Source: Micromonospora chaiyaphumensis (lineage in GTDB: Bacteria > Actinomycetota > Actinomycetes > Mycobacteriales > Micromonosporaceae). Taken from it: a stretch of 64,000 nucleotides of DNA. A model generated the notes under the pieces. That model was not told where the DNA came from. It was given only the letters and a program-made list of their open reading frames with translations, and did not search any database. This document shows positions 48,922-57,269 of this stretch, piece after piece. Both the position numbers and the translations under genes were made by a program. Numbering within the stretch: the first letter of the stretch is position 1; every line of letters begins with the position of its first letter. Location of the stretch: positions 212,057 through 276,056 of the forward strand of contig NZ_FMCS01000006.1 in assembly GCF_900091435.1 (NCBI RefSeq), in the 5' to 3' direction.

Positions 48922-48951
48922 GGGAGGACGGCCCGGTGGGCCGCCCCTCCC
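48922..48951. terminator. Hairpin between convergent genes
   Basis: GGGAGGACGGCCC and GGGCCGCCCCTCCC form an imperfect stem around GGT, in the 41-bp gap. Confidence 0.65.
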
Positions 48952-48962
48952 GTCTCACCCGA

Positions 48963-50168
48963 TCAGCCGATCGCAGCGATCAGTTGCGCGTCCCTGAGCG
49001 CCGCCGGTTCCGGCTGCTCGGCGACCTTCCGCCCCGTCGCGTCGACCAGCAGCAGCTGGACGCGACCGTCACCGTCCTCGACCCGGACCACCATCGAGCC
49101 GTCCGCCTGGAAGAACACCTGCTTGAGGTCACGACCGCCGAGCGGCAGGTCGACCACCTTGCCGGTCGCCGTCTCGAGTACCGCGTTGACCCGCAGGAGG
49201 CGGCCGACGTCACCGGCATCCATACCCTTCCTGATGCGGAAGAGAGCGATCCGGGTGGCGTCCGGTGCGAGGCTGGTGACCTGGTGGGACTGCCAGGCGC
49301 CGGCCGCGGACAGACCGGGCACGGCGCGCTGCTTCCTGCCGCTGGTGTCGTACAGGGCGACGCCGGCGTCCGTGTTCATCGCGATGGTCCGGCCGTCCGC
49401 CGACCAGATCGCGTGGCAGGCCTCCGGACGGCTGCTCCACCACTGCACGGTGTGCCGTTCGCTGAGGGTGTCGAGGACGCCGGCCCTGTCGTAGCCGCCG
49501 TTCGCCTGCATCGTCCCGAACAGCAGGTGCCGCGAGTCCGGCGACCAGGTGGGCGTGATGCAGTACTCGTCGACGTCGCTCGCCATCGACTTCTTGTTCG
49601 AGCCGTCGATGTCGGAGACGTAGAGCTTCCCGACGTCCTTTCCGTCGAAGCCCCGCTCCACCCAGGCGAGCCGCCGACCGTCCGGGGAGACGCTGGCGTT
49701 GCTCAGGGCCCAGATCTCCGGCAGCGCGGCCAGGCTGGTCGGCTGCCCGCCGCCGGGACGCCAGGACCGCAGCCGCACGGTCGGCGAATCGGAGACCTGC
49801 GCCGGGCCGTAGATGAGCCGGCCGAACGTCGGGCCACCCGCGGGCGTGCCGCTGTCCGTGCTCGGGCTGCCGCTCGGGGCCGTGGACGGCTCCCGGGAGG
49901 CCTGCGGGGTCGGGGTGACCTCGACCGGCGGCCAGGTGCTGGTGACGGACGGACCGGCCGGCGCGGGCGCGGGGCTGTCGCCGTTCGGCCGGATGGCGAA
50001 CGCGGTCCCGGTCGCGGCGGCCAGCACCACCAGGGCGGCGGCCGAGGTGGCGACGGCCCGCTGGATGCCGAGCCGACGGGACGTACGCAGGGCCCGGTCC
50101 CGCAGGTCGACCGGGGTGACCTCCTCGGCCAGCTCGGCCAGGTCGAGGCGGAGTCGGTCCTGGTTCAT
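48963..50168 (-). CDS. TolB/WD40-like membrane protein, partner of the SigE-type sigma factor
   Basis: A 401-residue protein. A short cytoplasmic N-terminus (1-38) with an acidic helix (LDLAELAEEVTPVDLRDRAL), one membrane helix (about 39-60), a Pro/Ser/Thr linker (about 65-115) and an extracytoplasmic beta-propeller with TolB-like repeats (VSPDGRRLAWVERG, WSPDSRHLLFGT, WSADGRTIAMNT) are visible. No zinc anti-sigma motif is present. Its start overlaps the sigma factor stop by 4 nt, so it is probably the membrane regulator of that sigma factor, the N-terminal helix being the binding part (inference). Confidence 0.85.
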   Translation of the reverse strand: MNQDRLRLDLAELAEEVTPVDLRDRALRTSRRLGIQRAVATSAAALVVLAAATGTAFAIRPNGDSPAPAPAGPSVTSTWPPVEVTPTPQASREPSTAPSGSPSTDSGTPAGGPTFGRLIYGPAQVSDSPTVRLRSWRPGGGQPTSLAALPEIWALSNASVSPDGRRLAWVERGFDGKDVGKLYVSDIDGSNKKSMASDVDEYCITPTWSPDSRHLLFGTMQANGGYDRAGVLDTLSERHTVQWWSSRPEACHAIWSADGRTIAMNTDAGVALYDTSGRKQRAVPGLSAAGAWQSHQVTSLAPDATRIALFRIRKGMDAGDVGRLLRVNAVLETATGKVVDLPLGGRDLKQVFFQADGSMVVRVEDGDGRVQLLLVDATGRKVAEQPEPAALRDAQLIAAIG

Positions 50169-50695
50169 CGGGCGCTTCCTTCCGTGACGTGGAGCTGGGC
50201 GAGTTCCGGGGCGACGGTGCGCAACTTGGCCAGGGCCTTGGAGGTCTGGCTCTTGACGGTGCCGACGGTGACGCCGAGCAGGTCGGCGGCCTCGGCCTCG
50301 GTGCGATCCTCGAAGAACCGCAGCACCAGCACGGCCCGCTGCTTGGCGGAGAGCTTCGCCAGCGCGGCCCGGAGGGTCAGCCGGAGCGTGGTCTGCTGGG
50401 CGTGGTCGGGAGCCGAGTCGCCTCCGCGGGGCTCGGGCAGGTCGCCCGGCATCGACTCGGGCACCCGGTGGCGCCGCCACCAGGAGACCTGCAGGTGATA
50501 CATGATCTTGCGGGTGTAGGCCTCGGCGTTGCCGCTGTCGTGCAGCCGGCTCCACGAGCGGTGGGTCCGTGCCAGGGCGGACTGGACGAGGTCCTCGGCG
50601 AGGTGCTGGTCGCCGGTCAGCAGGTAGGCCGAGCGCAGCAGAGCGGGGGTACGGGTTCGCACGAACGAGTCGAACTCACTCAGGAGAGGGTCCAC
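50165..50695 (-). CDS. SigE-family ECF RNA polymerase sigma factor
   Basis: A 176-residue ECF sigma factor. Region 2 (about 8-75: TPALLRSAYLLTGDQHLAED) and region 4 (about 108-165: LSAKQRAVLVLRFFEDRTEA, then LLGVTVGTVKSQTSKALAKL) belong to the actinobacterial SigE/SigL-like group. It has no C-terminal extension. GTG 50695 is the family start. It is coupled to the membrane partner gene and likely regulates its own operon under envelope stress. A paralogous pair lies at 54724-56246. Confidence 0.92.
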   Translation of the reverse strand: MDPLLSEFDSFVRTRTPALLRSAYLLTGDQHLAEDLVQSALARTHRSWSRLHDSGNAEAYTRKIMYHLQVSWWRRHRVPESMPGDLPEPRGGDSAPDHAQQTTLRLTLRAALAKLSAKQRAVLVLRFFEDRTEAEAADLLGVTVGTVKSQTSKALAKLRTVAPELAQLHVTEGSAR

Positions 50696-50837
50696 ACGAG
50701 CCGATCCTTGGGGTCAGGTGGTGCGTCATCGTGACGCCTTCCCAGACGCCACCCTGCCGCGCCATGGTTGCCGCAGGGATCACCGATTCTGAACGTTCCC
50801 CTCCGGTACGGCCCCGGGCCACGAACCTCGACGCGGG

Positions 50838-51212
50838 TCAGAGGTACAGGCAGAACGGGTGGCCGGCCGGGTCGAGGTGCACCCGCACGTCGTCCTGGGG
50901 CTGGAAGTCCGCCACCGTGGCGCCCACCGACACCGCGTACGCCGACGCCGCGTCGAGGTCGTCGACCCTGATGTCGAGGTGCGCCATCATCTGCGGCTCG
51001 CCCGGGCCGGCCGGCCAGATCGGTCGCACGTACGCGGGCTCGGTCTGGAACGAGAGCCCTGCCCCGCCACCGGGCGCGACCAGGGTGACCCAGTCCGGCT
51101 CGTCCTCCCCGCGTGACCACCCGAGCAGTCGTTCGTAGAAACCGGCCAGTTCCCGCGCGTCGGGCGCGTCCAGCACGGTCGCCGTCATCGTCAGCCGAGG
51201 CCTCTCGTCCAT
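50838..51212 (-). CDS. VOC family (glyoxalase/bleomycin resistance fold) protein
   Basis: A 124-residue VOC protein with two beta-alpha-beta-beta-beta units: TVLDAPDARELAGFYERLLG with EPDWVTLVAP, and MMAHLDIRVDDLDAASAYAV with HLDPAGHPFCLYL at the end. Metal ligands are only partly obvious (His near 79, Glu missing at the usual site), so it could be a binding protein rather than an enzyme. ATG 51212 is the usual start. It is divergent from proS. Confidence 0.9.
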   Translation of the reverse strand: MDERPRLTMTATVLDAPDARELAGFYERLLGWSRGEDEPDWVTLVAPGGGAGLSFQTEPAYVRPIWPAGPGEPQMMAHLDIRVDDLDAASAYAVSVGATVADFQPQDDVRVHLDPAGHPFCLYL

Positions 51213-51268
51213 CCCCCTCTCCTACCCACACGACGGCGAATACGATCGCCCGCCGGTGCCGCCCGCCG

Positions 51269-51274
51269 TACGCT
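51269..51274 (+). promoter_or_regulatory. -10 box of a leaderless promoter for proS
   Basis: TACGCT ends 6 nt before ATG 51281, and no ribosome site is seen. Confidence 0.5.
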
Positions 51275-51280
51275 GCCTCA

Positions 51281-53050
51281 ATGCTGCTGCGCATGTCGAC
51301 ACTGCTGCTCCGGACCCTGCGCGAGGACCCGGCGGACGCGGAGGTGCCGAGCCACCGGCTGCTGCTCCGCGCCGGCTACATCCGCCGCGCCGCAGCGGGC
51401 GGCTACACCTGGCTGCCGCTGGGCAAGCTCGTGCTGGACCGGATCACCGAGGTCGTCCGGGCCGAGATGGCGGCGATCGGCGACCAGGAGGTGCACTTCC
51501 CGGCGCTCCTCCCGGCCGAGCCCTACCGGACCAGTGGGCGGTGGACGGAGTACGGCGACGACATCTTCACCCTGGAGGACCGGAAGGGTGCCGAGCACCT
51601 GCTCGCCCCGACCCACGAGGAGATGGCCGCGCTGCTGGTGAAGGATCTGTTCAGCTCGTACCGGGACTTTCCGGTGACGCTGTTCCAGATCCAGACCAAG
51701 TTCCGGGACGAGGCCCGGCCGCGGGCCGGCGTGCTGCGCGGGCGCGAGTTCCTCATGAAGGACGCCTACTCCTTCGACCTCGACGAGGCGGGTCTCCAGG
51801 CCGCCTACGACCGGCACCGCGACGCGTACCAGCGGATCTTCACCCGGCTCGGGCTGGACTTCACCGTGGTCCACGCGATGTCCGGGGCGATGGGCGGCTC
51901 GGCGTCGGAGGAGTTCCTGGCCGCCACGCCGGTCGGCGAGGACACCTACGTGGGCTGCACGACCTGCGACTACGCGGCCAACACCGAGGCCGTGGTGACG
52001 CGCGCGCCGGCGGCCGGCGACCCGCACGCGCACCCGGCCACGGAGGTGCACGACACCCCGGAGACGCCGACCATCGCGTCCCTGGTCGAGCTGGCCAACG
52101 CCCGCGCGCTGGCCGGACGGACCGACTGGACGGCCGCCGACACGTTGAAGAACGTGGTGCTGGCCGTGCGCCGGCCGGGCGCCGAGCGGGCGGAGCTGCT
52201 GGTGATCGGCCTGCCCGGGGACCGCGAGGTGGACCTGAAGCGGGTCGAGGCGGCGCTCGCCCCGGCCACCGTCGCGGTCTTCGACGACTGGTCGGCGCAC
52301 CCGGAGCTGGTCCGGGGCTACATCGGGCCCCAGATCCTGGCCAAGCACGGCGTCCGCTACCTGGTCGACCCCCGGGTGGTCACCGGCACCACCTGGCTGA
52401 CCGGGGCCAACGAGCCGGGCCGGCACGCCACCGACGTGGTGTGCGGGCGGGACTTCACGCCGGACGGCACCATCGAGGCCGCCGACGTTCGCCCGGGCGA
52501 CCTCTGCCCGGCCTGCGGCGACGGCGAGCTGACCATGCGCCGGGGCATCGAGGTGGGGCACATCTTCCAGCTCGGCCGCCGGTACACCGACGCCTTCGCG
52601 GTCGACGTGCTCGGCCGGGAGGGCAAGCCCGTCCGGCCCACCATGGGCTGCTACGGCATCGGCGTCTCGCGGGCCGTCGCGTCGGTCGCCGAGCAGCACC
52701 ACGACGACCGGGGACTGGTCTGGCCGGCCGAGGTCGCGCCGTGCGACGTACACCTGGTGGCGGCCGGCAAGGGGCCGCAGCTCGACGCCGCGCTGGAGCT
52801 CGGCGGGCGCCTCTCCGCCGCCGGCCTGCGGGTGCTGGTCGACGACCGCACCCACGTCTCGGCCGGGGTGAAGTTCACCGACGCCGAGCTGATCGGCATC
52901 CCGCGCGCCGTCGTGGTCGGCCGCCGGCTGACCGAGGGGTACGTCGAGCTGCGCGACCGGGCCTCCGGCGAGCGGATCGAGTTGCCGGTGGACGGCCTGG
53001 TCGAGCGCCTGCTCGACGAGGCGGGTGGGGCGCGCCGCGACGGGGTGTAG
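51281..53050 (+). CDS. proS: Prolyl-tRNA synthetase, bacterial type with editing domain
   Basis: A 589-residue class II synthetase. The catalytic core shows motif 1 (LRAGYIRRAAAGGYTWLPLG), motif 2 (FQIQTKFRDEARPRAGVLRG, REFLMKDAYSFD) and motif 3 (TMGCYGIGVSRAVASVAEQ). An insertion domain (about 225-390) with ADTLKNVVLAV carries the Lys needed for alanyl-tRNA(Pro) editing. The anticodon-binding domain forms the C-terminus (about 485-575). It charges tRNA-Pro. ATG 51281 fits the leaderless promoter; ATG 51293 is the alternative. Confidence 0.96.
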   Translation: MLLRMSTLLLRTLREDPADAEVPSHRLLLRAGYIRRAAAGGYTWLPLGKLVLDRITEVVRAEMAAIGDQEVHFPALLPAEPYRTSGRWTEYGDDIFTLEDRKGAEHLLAPTHEEMAALLVKDLFSSYRDFPVTLFQIQTKFRDEARPRAGVLRGREFLMKDAYSFDLDEAGLQAAYDRHRDAYQRIFTRLGLDFTVVHAMSGAMGGSASEEFLAATPVGEDTYVGCTTCDYAANTEAVVTRAPAAGDPHAHPATEVHDTPETPTIASLVELANARALAGRTDWTAADTLKNVVLAVRRPGAERAELLVIGLPGDREVDLKRVEAALAPATVAVFDDWSAHPELVRGYIGPQILAKHGVRYLVDPRVVTGTTWLTGANEPGRHATDVVCGRDFTPDGTIEAADVRPGDLCPACGDGELTMRRGIEVGHIFQLGRRYTDAFAVDVLGREGKPVRPTMGCYGIGVSRAVASVAEQHHDDRGLVWPAEVAPCDVHLVAAGKGPQLDAALELGGRLSAAGLRVLVDDRTHVSAGVKFTDAELIGIPRAVVVGRRLTEGYVELRDRASGERIELPVDGLVERLLDEAGGARRDGV

Positions 53051-53105
53051 CGGACGCGCCACGGGGTACCGCACACGGATCGACCGAGGTGTTTCGGAGG
53101 CTCTC

Positions 53106-53525
53106 ATGTACCGGGTCAGTGACGTGATGACCAAGCAGGTGGTCTACCTGCCCGCGGAGACTCCCCTGGACGAGGCGGCCAGGGTGATGAAGGAGTCGGA
53201 CATCGGCGATGTGGTGGTCACCGACGGCGCCACCCTCGCCGGCATGCTGACCGACCGTGACATCGTGGTGCGCGCCGTGGCCGAGCGGGCCGACCCCTCG
53301 ACCACCACGATCGGGGCGATCGTCACCCGCGAGGTGGTGATGATCGAGCAGCACTGCACGGCGAACGAGGCGGCCGCGCTGATGCGCGAACGCAACATCC
53401 GGCGGGTGCTGGTCTGCGACAACGACCGCAAGCTGGTCGGCATCGTCTCCCTCGGCGACCTGGCCATGCAGCTCGACCCGAACTCCGCGCTGAGCGACAT
53501 CAGCGAGGCGGCCCCGAACGCGTGA
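53106..53525 (+). CDS. CBS-domain pair protein
   Basis: A 139-residue protein made of two CBS domains (about 8-60 and 72-128): VSDVMTKQVVYLPAETPLDE with MLTDRDIVVRA, and IVTREVVMIEQHCTANEAAA with IRRVLVCDNDRKLVGIVSLG. Pairs of CBS domains bind adenosyl compounds such as AMP, ATP or SAM. Mycobacterial relatives (hypoxic response protein 1 type) are stress-linked. Nothing points to a specific partner. ATG 53106 has GGAGG upstream. Confidence 0.92.
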   Translation: MYRVSDVMTKQVVYLPAETPLDEAARVMKESDIGDVVVTDGATLAGMLTDRDIVVRAVAERADPSTTTIGAIVTREVVMIEQHCTANEAAALMRERNIRRVLVCDNDRKLVGIVSLGDLAMQLDPNSALSDISEAAPNA

Positions 53526-53532
53526 TCCGCCC

Positions 53533-53573
53533 GACCCGGTGCCCTACCGGCCGACCCCGGAGGGCGCCGGGTC
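53533..53573 (+). terminator. Hairpin terminator after the CBS gene
   Basis: GACCCGGTGCCC (53533-53544) pairs with GGGCGCCGGGTC (53562-53573), 12 bp with one G-U pair. Confidence 0.7.
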
Positions 53574-53581
53574 ACCGGCGG

Positions 53582-53587
53582 TAGCCT
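53582..53587 (+). promoter_or_regulatory. -10 box of a leaderless promoter for sufE
   Basis: TAGCCT ends 7 nt before ATG 53595. Confidence 0.5.
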
Positions 53588-53594
53588 GGCGGTC

Positions 53595-54020
53595 ATGTCC
53601 GAGATGCCGAGCAAGCTGGCCGAGATCGTCGACGAGTTCGCCGCCGCCCCCCGCGACGTGGTGCTGGAGATGCTGCTGGAGTTCTCCGACGTGATCCCGC
53701 CGCTGCCCGAGGGCGTGGACCGGGAGGACCTGGAGCAGGTCCCGGAGTGCCAGACCGCCTTCTTCCTGCGCGCCGAGGTCAACCCGGACAAGACGGTGAC
53801 CACCATCTTCGACTGCCCGCCCGAGGCGCCGACCACCCGGGCGTTCGCCGGCATCCTCGCCGAAGGGCTGGCCGGGGCGAGCGCCGAGGACGTGCTGGCC
53901 GTTCCGGACGACCTCTACCAGCGGATGGGCCTCGCCCAGGCGATCAGCCCGCTGCGGATCCGCGGTGGCACCGCCATCCTGGCCCGGCTGAAGCGCCAGG
54001 TCCGGGAACAGATCTCCTGA
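53595..54020 (+). CDS. sufE: SufE-family cysteine desulfuration protein
   Basis: A 141-residue SufE-fold protein: LAEIVDEFAAAPRDVVLEML, then acceptor Cys52 in VPECQTAFFL, FDCPPEAPTTRAFAGILAEG, and LYQRMGLAQAISPLRIRGGT. SufE takes persulphide sulphur from the cysteine desulphurase SufS for Fe-S assembly. In actinomycetes such a gene often lies outside the suf operon, next to a sulfurtransferase. Here the nearest is the rhodanese at 43212-44114, 9.5 kb away. It probably shares a transcript with the DsbA-like gene 20 bp downstream. Confidence 0.93.
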   Translation: MSEMPSKLAEIVDEFAAAPRDVVLEMLLEFSDVIPPLPEGVDREDLEQVPECQTAFFLRAEVNPDKTVTTIFDCPPEAPTTRAFAGILAEGLAGASAEDVLAVPDDLYQRMGLAQAISPLRIRGGTAILARLKRQVREQIS

Positions 54021-54040
54021 TCGACGGGTTGTCGCTGGTC

Positions 54041-54673
54041 ATGGAGATCGAGATCTACGCCGACGTCGTCTGCCCCTGGTGCTGGATCGGCAAGCGCCGC
54101 CTGGAGCAGGCCCTGGAGCGGTACGACGGCGAGGTGACCGTCCGGTTCCGGCCGTTCCAGCTCGACCCGACGCCGGTGACCGAGCCGAAGCCGCTCATCG
54201 AGGCGCTGGGCGACAAGTTCGGCGGCCGGGACAAGGCCGAGGGCATGGCCGCCCACGTCACCCAGGTCGCCAAGGGCGCCGGGATCGACATGAACTTCGA
54301 CCGCGCGGTGGCCGCGAACACCTTCGAAGCGCACCGGCTGGTCCGGTTCGCCACCGAGCGGGGCCGGGCCGCCGAGCTGGTCGAGCGGCTCTACCGGGCG
54401 CACTTCCAGGACGGCGTCGACGTCGGGTCCACCGACGCGCTGGTCAAGCTGGCCGCCGAGGTCGGGCTGGACGAGACCGAGGCCCGCGAGTATCTGGAGT
54501 CGAACCTCGGCCGCCGGGAGGTGGCCGCCGACCTGAGCGCCGCGCACCAGCTCGGCGTCTCCAGCGTGCCGACCTTCGTGCTCGCCGGGAAGTACGCCGT
54601 GACCGGCGCACAGGAGCCGGAGACCATGCTGGCCGCCCTCCACGAGGTGGCACAGCGCGAAGCATCCGCGTGA
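54041..54673 (+). CDS. DsbA-family oxidoreductase (FrnE-like)
   Basis: A 210-residue thioredoxin-fold protein of the cytoplasmic FrnE group: Cys11-Pro-Trp-Cys14 in ADVVCPWCWIGKRRLE, the DsbA helical insert with NTFEAHRLVRFA, and the cis-Pro loop GVSSVPTFVLAGKYAVTGAQ near the end. It lacks a signal peptide, so it acts in the cytosol as a disulphide isomerase/oxidoreductase. ATG 54041 has no good ribosome site; it is probably reached by ribosomes finishing sufE 20 nt upstream. A parS site begins one base after its stop codon. Confidence 0.92.
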   Translation: MEIEIYADVVCPWCWIGKRRLEQALERYDGEVTVRFRPFQLDPTPVTEPKPLIEALGDKFGGRDKAEGMAAHVTQVAKGAGIDMNFDRAVAANTFEAHRLVRFATERGRAAELVERLYRAHFQDGVDVGSTDALVKLAAEVGLDETEAREYLESNLGRREVAADLSAAHQLGVSSVPTFVLAGKYAVTGAQEPETMLAALHEVAQREASA

Positions 54674-54689
54674 TGTTTCACGTGGAACA
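54674..54689. other. parS chromosome-partition site (15 of 16 matching)
   Basis: TGTTTCACGTGGAACA differs at one base from the bacterial consensus TGTTTCACGTGAAACA. It lies directly after the DsbA-like stop codon in a 50-bp intergenic gap. ParB binds such sites near oriC and loads condensin. Confidence 0.88.
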
Positions 54690-54723
54690 AGATCGGGTCT
54701 GACGAAAGGTCCCGCCCCAACGC

Positions 54724-55752
54724 TCAGGCCGGCGATAAGACGACCTGCCAGGCCCCGGTGACGTATTCGGGCTCGACCTCGATGGTCACCGGGTCCCCGG
54801 GACGCAGGTCGAGGCCGAACTCACGCTTCCACCCGCTGCTCAGATCACCGAACCTGCCGACGGTGTTCACCTCGTAATCCCACCACTCGCCGGTCGTGAT
54901 CTCCACGCCGTTGACGCGAACGTGGAGGAGCCCCGGGGTCTGGGCGAGCATCTCGACGGAGTCGGGCGTCTTCCAGGTCACGGTCCGCTTAGCCGGACGT
55001 TTCGGGTCGGACGGATCCGATCGGATGATGACGGCGTCCGGGCAGAGCGCCTCGGTGCAGCCGGCCATGAGCGTTCGGGGCAGCGGGGCGAGTGGTCCTG
55101 ACGGCCGGGGTGGCAGCGGGTACTGGTCGAACGGGATCCGCACACCGATGGCGAGCCCGAAAGTGCCGCCGTCCGGGATCGCCGCCGGGACCATGTCCGT
55201 CCCGTCGTACCGCTTCGCCCCGGTGATCGTCATGACGAACGTGGCGGGCTTGCCGACCGCCATGTCGCGCCCCTCCCAGCTCATCTGCCGGCTGGCACCG
55301 CCACACCCGAGGCCGTAGAGGAAGTGGCCGTTGACGCTCACCCGCTCATCGGGCTTGACGTTGTCTCCGGTGCCGTCGCAGCGGGTGAAGATGACGAGAT
55401 CGAGCGTGGTGGGCACGATGGTCAGTTCGATGCGGCGCGCCGGAAACGCGGCGGACTTCGCAGCCACGACACGCGTGCCCCTGGCGTACTCCGGAAACCC
55501 TTCGACCGTGCGGACCGGCGACGGACTGTCCGCCGGAGTGGGGGTGACGTTCGTGCGGAGCCCGGGCATGACGGCGGCCACGGCGATGCCGACCAGGGCG
55601 ACCACAGCGCAGGTGGCCCAAGCCACGATCCGGCGCCGCCGCCGCGCCACCACCTTGGCCTGTACGCCCCGCAGCCGCAGGTGGTGCACGAGCTGGTCGG
55701 CCGGATCGCCGGAACGCTCGTCGAGTACCTCCTTGAGGTCGGTCAGGTTCAT
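54724..55752 (-). CDS. Membrane protein, partner of the second SigE-type sigma factor
   Basis: A 342-residue protein. The cytoplasmic N-terminus (1-44: LKEVLDERSGDPADQLVHHL, RRRRR) is followed by one membrane helix (about 45-64), a Pro/Thr-rich stretch and a beta-rich extracytoplasmic domain with CDGTGDNVK, GLGCGGAS and CTEALCPDA (paired cysteines). No known domain was recognised. It overlaps the sigma gene stop by 4 nt, exactly as in the 48963-50695 pair, so a membrane-bound anti-sigma or co-regulator role is inferred. Confidence 0.8.
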   Translation of the reverse strand: MNLTDLKEVLDERSGDPADQLVHHLRLRGVQAKVVARRRRRIVAWATCAVVALVGIAVAAVMPGLRTNVTPTPADSPSPVRTVEGFPEYARGTRVVAAKSAAFPARRIELTIVPTTLDLVIFTRCDGTGDNVKPDERVSVNGHFLYGLGCGGASRQMSWEGRDMAVGKPATFVMTITGAKRYDGTDMVPAAIPDGGTFGLAIGVRIPFDQYPLPPRPSGPLAPLPRTLMAGCTEALCPDAVIIRSDPSDPKRPAKRTVTWKTPDSVEMLAQTPGLLHVRVNGVEITTGEWWDYEVNTVGRFGDLSSGWKREFGLDLRPGDPVTIEVEPEYVTGAWQVVLSPA

Positions 55753-56246
55753 CCCAGCACCCCTTCCGGCGCCAGCGTCTCGTCGAGGCGGAGCTTGGCC
55801 ACCGCCCGGCTGGCCTGGCTCTTGACCGTGCCGACCGAGCAGCCCAGGACCTCGGAGATCTCGGCCTCCGAGAGGTCCTCGAAATACCGCAACACGAGCA
55901 CGGCGCGCTGCCGGCGGGGCAGTCGGCCCAGCGCCCGCCAGAGGCGGTCCCGGTCGTCGAGGCCGGCGTGCGGATCAGCCTCGGCGGTCGCCTCGGGAAG
56001 ATCGGCTGTCGGCAGCTCGCCCCACCATCTCCGCCGCCACGACGAGGCGTACGCGTTGACGATGATCCGGCGCACGTACGGCTCGGGGTCACCGTCGATG
56101 CGCCGCCACGCCTCCCAGGCCCGGGCCAGCGCCGTCTGCAGCAGGTCCTCGGCCAACGCCCAATCCCGGGTGAGCAGGAACGCGGTACGCAGCAGCCGTG
56201 GTGAGCGGGTCACGACGAAGTCGTCGAAGCCCTCCGGTGTGATCAC
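55749..56246 (-). CDS. SigE-family ECF RNA polymerase sigma factor (second copy)
   Basis: A 165-residue ECF factor, similar in length and sequence to the one at 50165-50695: region 2 SPRLLRTAFLLTRDWALAED, and region 4 LPRRQRAVLVLRYFEDLSEA followed by VLGCSVGTVKSQASRAVAKL. GTG 56246 is the family start. The 199 bp upstream contain no gene; AAAAGGTTGCACGACC at about 56298-56313 might be part of an autoregulated promoter. Confidence 0.92.
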   Translation of the reverse strand: MITPEGFDDFVVTRSPRLLRTAFLLTRDWALAEDLLQTALARAWEAWRRIDGDPEPYVRRIIVNAYASSWRRRWWGELPTADLPEATAEADPHAGLDDRDRLWRALGRLPRRQRAVLVLRYFEDLSEAEISEVLGCSVGTVKSQASRAVAKLRLDETLAPEGVLG

Positions 56247-56445
56247 GTGCCCGCCCTCCCGCGCTGCCGGTCACGAGGTAGTACCGGCCGTGAGGCGAAA
56301 AGGTTGCACGACCACCGCCGCGCGGCTCAGCCGGGTCGGGCTGGGCGCAGTTCGAGGGCCCAACCGACCGGCGGCACCCATACGAACAAGCCCCGGGCGG
56401 CCATGGTTGGCGGGCCGACCCGGGTCTCGAGATGAGACTGACGGA

Positions 56446-56994
56446 CTAGGCCGGGCGGGCCAGGTCCTCCACCACGGTTGCCCCGGGCAGTGCGCCGAGC
56501 GCCGGCCCGGGCAACGCGATCTTGCTGTGCCGGACGCCCGAGCCGATGATCACGTGCGGCGTGGCGATCACCCGCGAGTCGACCAGGATGGGCCAGCCCG
56601 CGGGGAGCCCGATCGGGGTGATCCCGCCGTACTCCATCCCGGTCAGCTCGACGGCGTCGTCCATCGGGGCGAAGCTCGCCTTGCGGGCGTCGAGCAGCCG
56701 GCGGACCACGCCGTTCACGTCGGCCCGGGTGGTGGCGAGCACGATGCAGGCCGCGTACCGGGTCTCGCCGCCCCGCTTGCCGGCGACCACCACGCAGTTG
56801 GCCGACTCCTCCAACCCCACCTCGTACGCCGCGCAGAACGCGGCCGTGTCGGCCAGCTCGGCGTCGATCGCGGCGACCAGCACCTCGTCCACGTCCACCG
56901 GAGCCTCGTCCGGCCACCGCTCGATCGCGGCGGCCACCGGCGGCGCCAGCAGGTCCAGTCGGGTACGGGCGGGCTCGGTCTTCAGCGTCCCCAT
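56446..56994 (-). CDS. YbaK/EbsC-family (prolyl-tRNA editing domain-like) protein
   Basis: A 182-residue protein of the YbaK fold: an N-terminal helical extension (about 1-50), then VGLEESANCVVVAGKRGGET, VLATTRADVNGVVRRLLDAR, ELTGMEYGGITPIGLPAGWP and VIIGSGVRHSKIALPGPALG. YbaK and ProX remove wrongly attached amino acids from tRNA-Pro using a conserved Lys. That Lys (usually in a K-T/S-L-V-F context) appears replaced by Asn in ESANCVVV, so activity is uncertain. It lies 3.4 kb from proS on the other strand. ATG 56994 is the family start. Confidence 0.85.
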   Translation of the reverse strand: MGTLKTEPARTRLDLLAPPVAAAIERWPDEAPVDVDEVLVAAIDAELADTAAFCAAYEVGLEESANCVVVAGKRGGETRYAACIVLATTRADVNGVVRRLLDARKASFAPMDDAVELTGMEYGGITPIGLPAGWPILVDSRVIATPHVIIGSGVRHSKIALPGPALGALPGATVVEDLARPA

Positions 56995-57074
56995 CACGGA
57001 TGCGATCCTCGCACCCGGCGGACGGCTCCGCTGACCGACGTGCCGCGCGGCCCGAATCCTGGACGCCCCGAGGG

Positions 57075-57269
57075 TCAGCTGCCGGTGAGGAAGGCGTTCT
57101 CGCGGGCGAACGTGCGGTCCTGGTGGGCCGCCAGCTCCTCGGCCCGCCGGGCCTGGACGCGGTGGGTCTCCACGTCCTCGATGCCGTGCCGGACCCCGAG
57201 CCGGATCACGCCGTAGAGGAAGACGAAGCCGAAGACGTAAAGAATCACGGTGGTGAGGAAGACCAGCAT
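57075..57269 (-). CDS. Small single-helix membrane protein
   Basis: A 64-residue protein: one N-terminal membrane helix (about 2-23, VFLTTVILYVFGFVFLYGVI), then a charged helix (THRVQARRAEELAAHQDRTF). Function unknown. ATG 57269 follows a short gap without strong ribosome site. Similar small proteins are common in Micromonosporaceae, but I cannot assign a family. Confidence 0.65.
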   Translation of the reverse strand: MLVFLTTVILYVFGFVFLYGVIRLGVRHGIEDVETHRVQARRAEELAAHQDRTFARENAFLTGS

